This document shows positions 23,085 to 33,152 of a stretch of 64,000 nucleotides of DNA, piece by piece. The notes beneath the pieces were generated by a model. It searched no databases. It worked only from the letters and a program-made list of their open reading frames with translations, and had not been told where the DNA came from. Each line of letters starts with the position of its first letter. Within the stretch, counting starts at the first letter, position 1. The position numbers and the translations under genes are program-made. Source of the stretch: Tenebrio molitor (lineage: Eukaryota > Arthropoda > Insecta > Coleoptera > Tenebrionidae); contig NC_091051.1 of the NCBI RefSeq assembly GCF_963966145.1, forward strand, positions 21,142,001-21,206,000. Reading direction: 5' to 3'.

Positions 23085-23201
23085 CATATTATTAATTATT
23101 ATAATATTCATCTGGATAAAACTCACTGTGAAAACAATTTGAAAACTGTCACAATTTAATTGACATTTATTTTATAAAGGGTTTATATTAATATTTTTGT
23201 T

Positions 23202-23793
23202 TTATAATACAAAAATTTCCGATAATATTGCGGAATCTGGAAAACTGCCCCGAATGCTTGCAGCGTTTCCACGTTGAATGGCAAGGGAAATCCTCTCGAA
23301 AAGGAATTTCTTTGATTTTGAATCGCCTGATTCCGCGATAAGTCGGTTTCCGATGACATTAATAAAATCGATGGCTTCTTTGCACCAAGGGCCTAAGGTT
23401 TCAAATGCTAAACCTTTAAACACGTAGTTTGACGAAATGATTGAACTATATTTGCTATGTTTGCGTTTGCAAGCCATTTCAGCGGCAAAACCTGAGACTT
23501 CAGATGATTTCAATACGTAACTGTCTGCAAGTGTATCTACAACAGTAACGTCCCAAACCAAAGGTTGACCTTTAATCCACGGTACTAAAGTCTCCCATCT
23601 GGGCGTTTTCCGTCATCCCGAGACAGTCCGTTTGGTTCTAAAGTTGAATTCACATTAATTGAAGTTAAAGACCGGTTGATAATGGAATTAATTTTAGTGT
23701 GTCTTGAAAATCTACCACTGCTTTTGAAACAACTTAGACCGTGGGTGCCAATTTCGTCAACTTTCGCATTGCATTTGCAAATATGAGGTGTAC
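23202..23793 (-). pseudogene. Retroelement restriction-like endonuclease domain (3' part)
   Basis: Translation on minus: PHICKCNAKVDEIGTHGLSC, SGRFSRH, GLSRDDGKRPDG, then, after a frameshift near 23590, PLVWDVTVVDTLADSY and AIQRGNAASI. The C-x-C...H-x4-C finger followed by RPD...WDVTV fits a PD-(D/E)XK nuclease of an RT-bearing retroelement. The upstream piece of the same ORF is at 25220-25366; element h was inserted between them. The open part of the last piece is 119 codons (23202-23561). Confidence 0.7.
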
Positions 23794-23795
23794 AA

Positions 23796-23934
23796 TAGTT
23801 ATTTATCGTACGAGTGTGTTCTAAGGGAAATAAGTCACGAGAAAAAACGGGTAAGCCACGAGCAAGCAGTGCGAGTGGCTTTGTTTTTACGAGTGACTTA
23901 TGACCGAGAACACACGAGTTCCATACATAATTTT
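23796..23934. repeat. Cap palindrome of element h
   Basis: Nearly 70-base arms with few mismatches. Could form a cruciform in DNA or a hairpin in RNA. The outer tip TAGTTATTTAT is family-conserved; the middle is copy-specific. Confidence 0.75.
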
Positions 23935-24093
23935 ATCCAACGAATCAATTTAACTATTTCTGTAAACAAATTAATTGAATTGATGCTGTTCATAATTCGA
24001 AAATCAAATCATTTTATAAGAAGGCCAAGATTCATGTTGCCATAGAAAATTATTAATTTTGTTGTAAATAGTTACACGACAGAAAAAATCGAA

Positions 24094-25016
24094 ATGGAAG
24101 AAACTGTGTTTGTGCCTTTGGAAATTCAGAATGAAGCCAAAATTTACTGCTTAAACTTGTTGCCGATCAAATCAAAAGACGTCTACGAAAAGGAACTGCA
24201 GAATTTCAACGCATGGAAACAAGAAAGAGGAGTGTCTGGTATCAAAGAGGATGTAATATTGGCATATTTCCTCAGCCTCCAGAAAAAATGTGCCAGCTCG
24301 TCGATGTGGACGAAGTATTCCATGTTGAAAACAACGTTGAAAGTACACAACAATCTGGACATATCAAAATATGGAAAACTGAAAGCTTACCTGAAAAGTC
24401 AATCTAGAACATATAAATCAAAAAAGGCCAAGGTGCTGGAGAAAGAGCACATCGAGGAATTTTTACTAAACGCATTAAACAGCGAACATTTAATGACAAA
24501 GGTAATCAAGTTTTAGAAATGCAACTTATTAAATAACAAACATTTTATGAATTAATTGACTTTTGGTGATACCCCTACTGTCAAATTGACAGAAAATAAA
24601 TTATCACACAAACATAATTTTCAAGGTGCTAATTTTGAATATCTTTGTTTAGACTGCACTGCTGATGGGAATTTTTGGGGCCTGCCGATGTCAAGAGCTA
24701 ACCAACATGAAAATTAATGACGTTGAAGACAAGGGATCCTATCTATGTGTTGCGATACCAGATACTAAAACCAATAAACCCGAACACGGTGGCCGAAGGA
24801 TACATTGAAGATTCGGTCAATGAGAAAATTAAGACAGCAAGGAAAATTCAAGGAGGACTAGCAGTGTCAGAGTCCACTGGTGTCAAGAGTTTAAATGCAG
24901 TTTGTAACGCAACATCTGTAATAAAAGCAAATGAAAGCTTCAATTTAGTTAGTCCACAAAGTAATACTCCTAAATCTTTTTCTTTTAATTTTAATATTAA
25001 TTTTAATTCGAGTTGA
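24094..25016 (+). pseudogene. Crypton-like tyrosine recombinase, intron-containing, internally deleted
   Basis: Exon 1 is 24094-24501 (136 codons): an all-helical core-binding domain with ELQNFNAWKQERG, VILAYFLSLQKK and SSMWTKYSMLKTTL. The intron 24502-24652 is GT...AG (151 nt) and keeps frame. Exon 2 from 24653: ALLMGIFGACRCQELTNMKI, where R is the first catalytic Arg, then VAIPDTKTNKP, the Lys-bearing hairpin. The sequence then jumps to NTVAEGYIEDSVNEKIK (in a shifted frame to 25016), whose Tyr fits the nucleophile. The roughly 70-90 residues holding H-x-x-R and H/W are gone, so it should be inactive. Known: such enzymes cut and rejoin DNA at short cores. Inferred: it or a full-length relative moved element h. 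Confidence 0.75.
24502..24652 (+). other. Intron in the recombinase gene
   Basis: AAG|GTAATC donor and TTTGTTTAG|ACT acceptor. Removal joins the MTK and TALLMG codons in phase. Confidence 0.65.
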
Positions 25017-25219
25017 GAAATTAAGTTACTATTTGTATTTATGAATAATAGATTTTTTAAAGGAAACATTTGTTTTCTTTTAGAACTTTTTTATTGTTTA
25101 TTGATAGCGACTTAACTTACTAGTGGGTTATAATTATAAATCACTAGTGAGTTATAGGGCACTTTACTAGTTTCAAATGATATCAATTATGACTCAATAA
25201 CTATTATGAGTTGGATAAA

Positions 25220-25366
25220 GATTACAACCCAATCTTAAACCAATACAAACTTGGAAGGAAGTGTTATCTTAAAGAGTACCAATATTAGGAGAAGGAATTG
25301 CATGTAACCAAGATCCTGATTCTCTGCATTGCAAAGCTTTAAAACGAGCCAAGTCTCTAGGTGAAT
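25220..25366 (-). pseudogene. Retroelement endonuclease ORF (upstream piece)
   Basis: Minus-strand translation gives ESGSWLHAIPSP, a stop, then DNTSFQVCIGLRLGCNL. In the retroelement family this motif directly precedes the CTPHICKC finger now at 23793, so element h sits between GCNL and the finger. Element t cuts the ORF again at 25369. Confidence 0.65.
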
Positions 25367-25368
25367 TA

Positions 25369-25674
25369 TAGTTATCTACACAATTAGTGGGATAAAAGCA
25401 ATATCACACGAGTTTCCTGTAATATGCTTTAGCCCACGTGTTATGTACAAAATTTTATCTAAGACCGCCCCGAATTTAAAAAAAAGGTAAATCTTATTTA
25501 TTTCCGCCAGTTTCATTACACCACTCAGTGGAATAATGACTTACTTATCCCACTGAGTCGGGTAATGAATCTCACTTACCCCACTGAGTGGAGTAATGAA
25601 ATGCGTCCGGTAATGAAGTTCCTTATTCCACTCAAATGAGTGGGATAAGTGTCATTTATCCCACGGGATTAGAT
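25369..25674 (+). mobile_element. Palindrome-capped element t
   Basis: Tip TAGTTATCTACA; cap 25369-25457 with arms sharing ATTAGTGGGATAAAAGCA / GCTTTAGCCCACGTG. Then TTTTATCTAA and, at the far end, TTAGATAAAA. Between about 25518 and 25668 four or five short palindromes recur (CCACTCAGTGG, CCCACTGAGT, CCCACTGAGTGG, CCACTCAAATGAGTGG), with GTGGGATAA / TTATCCCAC, the same word as in the cap. No ORF. Confidence 0.6.
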
Positions 25675-25689
25675 AAAAGATTAAATAAA

Positions 25690-26575
25690 TTTATTTATTT
25701 TATTATAAAGGTGTTTTTTTTTCCGTTGCTATGATACTATTCGCATGTTAGCAATATTACCGCGTTTGAAAACTACTCTCCCACACCGAATTTCATCATA
25801 GTCAACACTGATGAAGAAACGGATATCAAATGTATTCGTGAAAGGAATTTTTGGATATCTGTTGATGGCACCTTTGAAAGTTAACACCTACAATTATGTT
25901 CCCACATCAATAACAGGATTATTTAGTTTTACAGGTAGTTTAGCTGTTGTAACTTCCAAAAGCTCTTGCACGTTAACGAAAGCCCAAAAGCAAAAAAAAA
26001 TCTTCATATTCCATGAAGCAATAATACAGTTAAATGCAAAACATTTTGGTCGTCAATGTCACTAAACAATTATTCGTTTATGTCAGAATTTTGTAATTTA
26101 CACTATGTAATCAAGGCCTATTGTCATCAAAATGTCAAAAATAATTTAAACGTCAATTAGTAGCATCATGAGCCTGACATCGCCGCGCCAATGTCACAAT
26201 TAACGTCAAATAAATAATTAAGATCGATTATAATTGAGTACTTAAAAGTTTGTCAAAAAATGAAATTGACGACCAAAATATTTTGCATTTGACTGTAGTT
26301 ATTTTGGTATCAATGCCACGAAGTTTATCTTTTTCGTACGAGTCTCTTGTTTATCTTATAAATTGTCACCATTCTCTTATAATAATAATAAAATGCACAA
26401 TTATAATTCCAACGTCTAAAATTCATGAGTTATCATTTTTTATTAAGTAGCGTTTGAGACCATAAATTGTCTACGTCCATGCTTTGACCGCTTATTTGCG
26501 TATGATTTTGCTACGACGTGACCGATAATTTGCAACGCCTTGCTCTGATTTGGATTCTTTTTGATCACTTTGTAA
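25690..26575. other. No recognised gene
   Basis: An 84-codon frame (25811-26065 plus) has no domain. AT-rich sequence with no clear repeats. Confidence 0.4.
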
Positions 26576-27070
26576 CAAGGTGATTCACGAGAGGGATACT
26601 TCTGAATTTCTTTTTGCCGCAACTCATTATACATATTGCAACAATATCTTGAATTCAAATTTTGAAAATAATTATAACTGAATCCACGATAGCTCTTAGT
26701 CCTGTCTCTTTGACGTTAAAGCAAAAAATCTTTGTCAATTCGAAAAATTTGTTTTTACAATAACGACGAAAAAACTGACATGCTCCTCATTTATGGAGAG
26801 TGTGGAAAGAATTCTGTCGCCGCTGCGGATGTTTACAAGCCGATACTAGACACTTCGAACACCTTTTACATTAACTTAATTTGTTGAATTTTGATTAAAT
26901 ACAGGTTCTCTGCCAATCTGACATTTCTGACAAATCTATCCAATTACTTTGATTTGGAATTTAAAAGAAATAACACATTTGAATTAGCGGAGTCCGATTC
27001 GAGCAGTCGAAGCGAGCGGACCTGTTTTACGGCGCGCGATAAGATAAGCGGCAAGTAAAAACGAGGTAGA

Positions 27071-27552
27071 ATGAAAAAAAGTGATAGTGAGAGCGAGAGA
27101 GACGAAGATCACAAAAGGAAAAGAGAAGAAGGAAGAGAATCAGAAGAGAGGATTAACCCATTTCGGAAAAGTACAAAAGTGGAAAGATCACCTGTAAAAG
27201 GCAATGGATGAGGAAATGAAGAGACGATAGAACATTTGTTGAATGAATGCGTAGAATTGAGAGCGAGAGATGAAAGTAGAGAAGAAATGTTGAATGAGGA
27301 TGGAAGAGGGATCGAATGGATGAAGAATGTTGAGTGGAGAAGAAGGACAATATGTGGGGAGGGATAATTGCTAATTTGTTAATTGGTTATTGATTTTGAA
27401 TCACTGTTTTAGTTATTTACTTAGATTAGTTTTTAGTTATTATATATTATATTAATTTAGTGGAAATGTATAAGTTAGTGGAAATGTATAAAAATCGGAT
27501 TACTTTGAAAACCTGTATAGGTACCAAATATACATACATACATACATACATT
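27071..27552 (+). pseudogene. 3' end of a non-LTR ORF2 with (CATA)n tail
   Basis: MKKSDSESERDEDHKRKREE... then, after a stop, ETIEHLLNECVELRARDES and MKNVEWRRRTICGEG. The EHLL-x2-C motif is the usual C-terminal half-finger of I/R1/jockey-type ORF2 proteins. The 3' UTR ends in about six CATA repeats (27528-27552), a typical simple-repeat tail. Confidence 0.55.
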
Positions 27553-27837
27553 TGAATTAGCACCGTGCGATCATTTAAATTACAGGGTTATTCTAAACAA
27601 TTGTAGTCGAAGTAGGCCATGCCCATGTTATTACATTTTTGCCGCTTTCATGTGAACTGTCAGTTTTGTAGCTGTCACTGACATTTTTTAAGTGAAAAGT
27701 GCGGTGATGAGATTTTTATTTAATTTAACTCCCGTGTGTGAACGGTGTGTATTCACTTATTCACATCATTTTGATGTTTTTTTTTATGTGGAGCGGCAAC
27801 CATAAATTTTACATTCCATTTTCACGTCTACTTCGAC

Positions 27838-28365
27838 TACTATGGCGGCCAAAAAATTTTAGCCGTCACTACCTTGACATTCACGTAAAGTTTAAATAAA
27901 CCTCGTAATCGTAACCCCACTTTCGATTCTTGTCATTTTGACATGTAGGTATACCTATTGTTATTCTACCAATCAATTTAGACTGTTTAAAACTAAGATA
28001 TTCCAAAAATTATAGCAGTCGTACATAGATAACCTGAGGTAAACGTTCTGTGTAGTAGAAAATAACAAAATTTACCACACAATCATAGTTAAAACGGTAA
28101 TCATAATGGGCCGTATCACGACACCGTTCTTAAAGTTGCCAATCACTAAGGTCGTGATTAAAGTAAACATAAAACGATATAGATTTATGCATTTCTAACC
28201 TGCCAGAAAGAGATGAATTCGTCACCAAGGTAATTAGAGTCATGATTAAATTTAATAAGGGTGTCGTGTTACGGCCCAATGACAATAGGGTATGAATTAC
28301 ACTTTTTTTTTTTTGAAATGACAGAAAATGACGCCTGAAATTATTATTTTTTGGTCGCCATAGTA
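27838..28365. mobile_element. MITE TACTATGGCGGCCAAAAAA, TA duplication
   Basis: Inserted at TA inside the right TIR of 27581-28387. Ends TACTATGGCGGCCAAAAAAT and the inverse of GGTCGCCATAGTA. Related to 37525-37885 and 38743-39104 (shared TACTATSGCGGCC tip). Contains MITE 28105-28280. Confidence 0.75.
28105..28280. mobile_element. MITE, copy 2 (see 5893-6063)
   Basis: Ends ATGGGCCGTATCACGACACC and GGTGTCGTGTTACGGCCCA. The interior matches 5893-6063 in inverse orientation. Third nesting level here. Confidence 0.65.
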
Positions 28366-28707
28366 CAATCATTTAGAATAACCCTGTATAAATTAAAGCG
28401 GGCTCCGAATTTTAAATTAGGTTGGCACTGCCAACGGACTGTTGACAATTTGATTTAAAATTTGTCAAAGTGACGTTTCAAAATGTTTGATTTAGAACAT
28501 AGAACCATAAACATCACAAAGTTTAGCATAATCTCAAATTTACTCAATCAGTCAATTGGCATTCTGGGTATTCGTATAAAAAAAATCCCGCCTACTCTAA
28601 CTTATAATTTAAATAATCGCACGGTAGTTACTGCCATTGGTATTGTTGTTTGCGGTAAAATAAAAATTCAGAAATACCCCTCTCGTGAATGACTCAGTGA
28701 CGTGGGA

Positions 28708-29146
28708 AATAGAATAGACGGAGAGTAAGATATACTCTGTCTCATAGATTGCTTGACATAAATGTTACTAAAAATGTTCACTGTACGCTACAACAAATAG
28801 TTAGATCCGGCACGAAATTTCAAAAAATTGAAAGAGCAGGTTTACACGTGATACCTATTTTATTATTATTCTGCATATTTGCACTTAGGAAAGACGAAAG
28901 GAAACTTCAGTATAGTAGGAGTAATATATTAGGTTTTATTAATACAGGGTATTTCACGAGTGATAATGTGCCCGACGGAATTAAAAATGCAACCCACAAT
29001 TCATTTTCGAATTTCCGAAAAAAGCTGGCTGCTGAAATTAAAATATCCAGCTTTTTTCGGAAATGGCTAAACACAAACAAAAGATTATTTAATATTAATG
29101 CATGAACAAAAATTACCTCTGTATCATTTTCGATGTTTGTAATGTC
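28708..29146. repeat. Dispersed repeat, inverse copy of 19595-20012
   Basis: Same landmarks as the other copy, with the pair TTTCCGAAAAAAGCTGG / CCAGCTTTTTTCGGAAA at about 29014-29065, a hairpin with 17-base arms. Open frames on both strands are by-products. Confidence 0.6.
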
Positions 29147-29569
29147 ACTTAGGCCCGGCATTTCAGTCGTGGGTTAAAGCAAATAAACATGGTTAACTAG
29201 ATATTAAATTCCCTAGTTAGGGGTATTTCAGTGTCGGGTTGGTGGTAATCAAGGTTAAATTTAACTGGAAAGTTAACCCAGGGGATAGGGGTGGGCTAAC
29301 CCATATACAGGTTGACTGACGAAAAACCTTTGACGCTGTATCTTACTTATTCTTTATCCGATTTGAATAAATGACACATCAAATGAAATAGTTCGAAAAG
29401 GACTTCATTATTATCCTATTCGATATTTTTTTCGACATCTATTTTTTGACAGACGATAGCCAACTTTTTTTTTTTTCAAATTACACTCTATATATTTTTT
29501 TATTCGTTCTTATAAAGAATCTTCTTCTGAATATTCGTGCATTAAAAGAAAAAACAAAAAATGTATTTT

Positions 29570-30015
29570 AATTGAAAAAAATTGAAAATCAAAAATCAAG
29601 TAATCAAATTGGTAAACAATACAAAATCTATTCTAGTTGCTCAAAATTTCCTCAATGTTGTTGCAGACACTGTCGATACCTTCTAGAAATACCCACCTTT
29701 GCATTCAGTAAAAAATTTCGGGGTTTTTCCGGACATACTGACACTATCCACTTTCTCAACTCTTTTTGGGTACCTGGTGGGGTCAAATAAACATTGTCTC
29801 GAAAGTTTCGAATGAAGATAAAGAAATCCAATGGATTCAAATCTGGGGATGTAGCGGGCTATCGAATAGCTCCATGAGCACCCATTCATCGTTCACCAAA
29901 ATGATTGAAATGATTTAAAAATACAAAATTCATGCGTGCATTACGTGGTATGGCGCCGTCCTGATGAAACACGACTCTATTCAACACTGCTAATGGTATC
30001 TCATCCAGAAAGTTG
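29570..30015 (-). pseudogene. Mariner-type transposase, C-terminal half
   Basis: Minus-strand translation: VLNRVVFHQDGAIPRNAR, a stop, then PATSPDLNPLDFFIFIRN and FRDNVYLTPPGTQKELRKW. FHQDGA holds the second catalytic Asp, and SPDLNPLDFF the third acidic position region. The missing middle lies at 34180-34330 (NVWCGIFGDR, GPFFIDSSLD), separated by the non-LTR insertion. Stops make it inactive. Confidence 0.65.
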
Positions 30016-30036
30016 CTTATTTCGTTTGATAATAAA

Positions 30037-30073
<37 letters not shown>
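30037..30073. repeat. (ATT)n microsatellite, retrotransposon tail
   Basis: About 12 perfect ATT units. Its position at the 3' end of the non-LTR element indicates a reverse-transcribed simple tail. Confidence 0.8.
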
Positions 30074-30214
30074 TAGTTAAGCTTGCCAACAGGTAATGAC
30101 CTAATTACAGGCAAGCTATCATTAGTTAGGCAGTAAGTGGAATGAGTAGCAGCATGATACTACTCTCCCATTAGGAATCACACTTACTGCCAGCTTATAT
30201 ATATTCTTGCTATA

Positions 30215-33134
30215 TTAAGAGGCATATGTCAGGACAGACCTAAGTTCAGAAGGTCTTGTAAAGAATATGTCGATTTTATTGGAGTCAGCTTTGGTTGAAC
30301 AGCTGTTAACCATCTGGTATAACGGTGACATTAGTAGAACATTTGTCCTCGCAGATCTTAGTTCAAAAACTTCACATCTTCTACAATTAAAAGCAGGAAC
30401 CTTAATAAGAAGCTTTGACAAAAGGTAGGGGCATTCAACAGAAAAGCTGAGGACATCCGACAGAAATTTGATTTTAGCAAAATCCCGTCTACTCGCCAAT
30501 GAATGAAGCTGAACACATTCTAAAAGGGTTTCCTGCTGAAGTCCCCTAGGTGGGTATTGACCAGTTTCATTAAATACCAAAAATTTAGCAAAATGTCTTT
30601 GAATCTTCTCCAAGGCCCAGGTGTGGTTATTGTATGTATATTGGTGACCAAACAATACCAGCATACTCCAATTTGCATCGCACATAAGCCTTATAAAGCG
30701 ATACAATTGCCTCAGCACTATGGAATAATCTCCTGTTACGAAGAACAAAACCCAGAGATTTGTAGGCAGCAGATGTCACATATTCAATATGATTGCGAAA
30801 AGTGAGACCACAATCGAACACAACTCCAAGATCCCTGAATTCAGTAGCACGCAGTATCTTTACCCCACCTATCCAGTAGTCACATATAATCTTGTCTAAC
30901 TTCCTTGAGAAAGTCAACACATAGCACTTCTTAGTATTGATTAGCTGATCATTGTCATTGCACCATTTTTGAATGATGTCAAGATCTTTCTGTAACCTAG
31001 AACAATCATCAAGTGTCGAAACTGTACGATAAATCTTCAAATCATCAGCATACATTTGAAAATTTTCATTTAATAAAGAGGTCAGATCATTGATAAATAT
31101 ATTAAAAAACAGGGGTCCAAGGACAGAACCCTGAGGAACCCCTGAGGTTTGAGAGAAAGATTCCGATCTGAAGCCTCTATATTGAACAAACTGAACCCTT
31201 TCCTGAAGATATGACTCAATGAGCAAAATCAACCCATCGGACAAACCGAAATCATCTAATTTATAAAGCAGTAACCTGTGATTCACGCGATCAAATGCTT
31301 TGGACAGGTCCATATATATAACATCAACCTGCCCGTGCGCATCCAAACTTTCACACAAAAATTGCGTGGTGGAAACCAAATTAGTGACGGTAGATCTTCG
31401 AGCCATAAAGCCATGCTGGTTAACAGAGATTTTTGACGATATGTGGTGATATATTCTTTCAAACAGAATAAATTCAAAAATTTTAGCAAAGTTGTTGATT
31501 ATTGCTATTGGCCGATAGTTGGTTATATCAGATTTATCACCATTTTTGAATATTGGGCAGAGTCGAGATTCCTTCCACTTAGCTGGAAACACAGAAGTTT
31601 TAACAATAAGATTAAAGATTATTTTTAGGGGACTTGAGAAAATTGTTTTACAGTCACAAAGTAAAAAAGAGGGTATCTGGTCAGGGCCCGCCGTTTGACT
31701 ATTTTTCAGCTTTTTTATAGCTTTTTGTACATCATCATCAGATATATCGTTTAAGTATAACACGTTTTTGTTCACAAGTTCAGTAGGACGTTGATTAGAT
31801 TGTTGATTTTTATTATTTACCATAAATGATTTCGAGAAGTACCCAGCAAACTTATCTACGATATCTTTAGGATCTTTTAATATAGACCCATCATAATTCA
31901 TGACGTCTGGAATTGAGGTGGATTTTTTTATCGAGTTGACAAAACTCCAAAAGTATTTAGGATTAGCATTGACACTGGCGCTCATCCTATTCACGTAATT
32001 ATTGTATGCGTGTCTTTCTTTCACCTTAACCTCGGCTCTGAGTTGTTTAAAAATATTGTAGGCATGAATTCGTTCTGAACGCTTATATCTTTGCCATGCC
32101 TTATACTTCCTCCTTATTAAGTATATCAGTTCCCTGTCAAACCAAGCAGGATACGTGCCAAGAGACCCACCCCTCCTCGGAATATGTTCATCAAAAACTG
32201 AGCATAACCTTTGATAAAGCAAATCAACAGCACTCTCAGTTTCATATGCTTGTTCTAGAAACGACCAATCTATACTAGACAACTCAATATATAGACTATA
32301 AAAGTCTGCTTTTCTAAAGTTATAGTTCAAAGAAGAGAAAGTCGGAAAGCTATGAGTGTCTTCCGTCCAGCTCGTAGTTATTTCCAGTGCCGGGTGGTAG
32401 TTGTCTTCCGGAACAAGGACATCGTCTGCTTTAGCAACACGGTAGGACTTATTGCACACAACTAAGTCTAGCAACCTGACAATACTATTCACAATTTCGT
32501 TAAACTGCCTCATGTTAAAGAAATCTAAAAAGCGAGAAAAATGGGTATATATGGAGGATGTTGTTGCATAACCCCGCGATTGTGATAAAGTTAGGAAATC
32601 AGGCATATTAAAGTCACCTATAATTAATAGATTATTATCAAATAACATATCAGTTGCCATAAGGGAGTGAAAGAGAACTATATAGTCGTCGATTCTACAA
32701 GCCGGAGGAATGTACACTAGGCATATAATGACGGAGCAGCTATCTAGGAAAATTCTGACCAGCAAGATATCAACATGTTTAGGCATCCTAGAGTCATCAA
32801 GTTCATTAATGTGAAGGCAAACAGCTCTGATGGTCCTTCTCACTGCCAGCAAAACACCACCTCCCCTTCTATTATCGCAGGCAGAAAAATTTCTATCACA
32901 TCTAAATAGATTATATGCATCCAAGTCTAGTACCTCACCATCCAAAACAGATTCAGACAGCCAAGTCTCCGACAGGGCTATACAGTCATACGGAGCTGAA
33001 CTAGATGACAAGCGAATATCCTGTAGCTTAGAGTTAAGACCTCTAACATTTTGATAATAGAGCACAAAGTTTTTTGACGCTAATCTAAGGGAACTGACAG
33101 ATTCGGAAGTGACATCAAGACTAGAATGAGACAT
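30215..33134 (-). pseudogene. ORF2: endonuclease plus reverse transcriptase, one frameshift
   Basis: Main frame 30627-33134 (835 codons), continued in another frame at 30215-30748; the switch is near 30640 (WSPIYI to NNHTWALEKIQRHF). AP-endonuclease, residues about 20-240: YYQNVRGL, LSETWL, RGGGVLLAV and IIGDFNMPD. RT, about 420-700: PDQIPSFLL, NYRPIAIINNFAKIFE, YMDLSKAFDRVNH, SGVPQGSVLGPLFFNIFIND, FQMYADDLK (catalytic Asp pair). The C-terminal part has LEKIQRHFAKFL and a Cys/His-poor end. The enzyme nicks DNA and copies its RNA there. A single frameshift suggests a young, just-dead copy. Confidence 0.85.
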
Positions 33135-33152
33135 GTGGGACAGGGGAGTCTG

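Larger units (their letters stand above)
23796..25216 (+). mobile_element. Palindrome-capped element h with a tyrosine recombinase gene
   Basis: Host ORF bases ...GGTGTACAA are followed by TAGTTATTTATCG. The cap 23796-23934 has arms sharing CGTACGAGTGTGTTCT, AAGTCACGAG and AAGCCACGAGC around CAAGCAGTG. Then comes TTTTATCCAAC, whose inverse TTGGATAAA ends the element at 25216. The recombinase ORF starts 160 bases after the cap. Short palindromes near the far end (TTACTAGTGGG, CACTAGTGAGTTAT, ACTCAATAACTATTATGAGT) resemble cap words. Insertion splits a retroelement ORF, so both edges are well defined. Confidence 0.7.
27581..28387. mobile_element. MITE TACAGGGTTATTCTAAA, split by another MITE
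   Basis: TIRs: TACAGGGTTATTCTAAACAA...GTAGTCGAAGTAG on the left, and on the right the inverse interrupted after CTTCGACTA by 27838-28365. Rejoining at the TA gives a continuous TIR, which dates the inner MITE as younger. Confidence 0.75.
26576..28692. mobile_element. Mariner-like element with nested insertions
   Basis: Left GATTCACGAGAGGGATACTT and the inverse of the right end, CATTCACGAGAGGGGTATTT, extend about 40 bases. 26583-26834 is a direct copy of 18541-18790 and encodes the same YGECGKNSVAAADV start. A non-LTR tail (27071-27552) and a MITE (27581-28387) lie inside. The transposase beyond the first helix is lost. Confidence 0.6.

Noticed and set aside
25510..25680. Regularly spaced short repeats considered as a CRISPR array
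   Set aside because: Repeats are about 11-bp palindromes at uneven spacing, within a eukaryotic transposable element.
27153..27350. 65-codon minus frame
   Set aside because: Antisense shadow of the non-LTR ORF2 tail on plus.
30557..30805. Plus-strand frames over the non-LTR element
   Set aside because: Shadows of ORF2 on minus; no independent support. The same applies to 31443-31628, 32830-33054 and 33649-33929.
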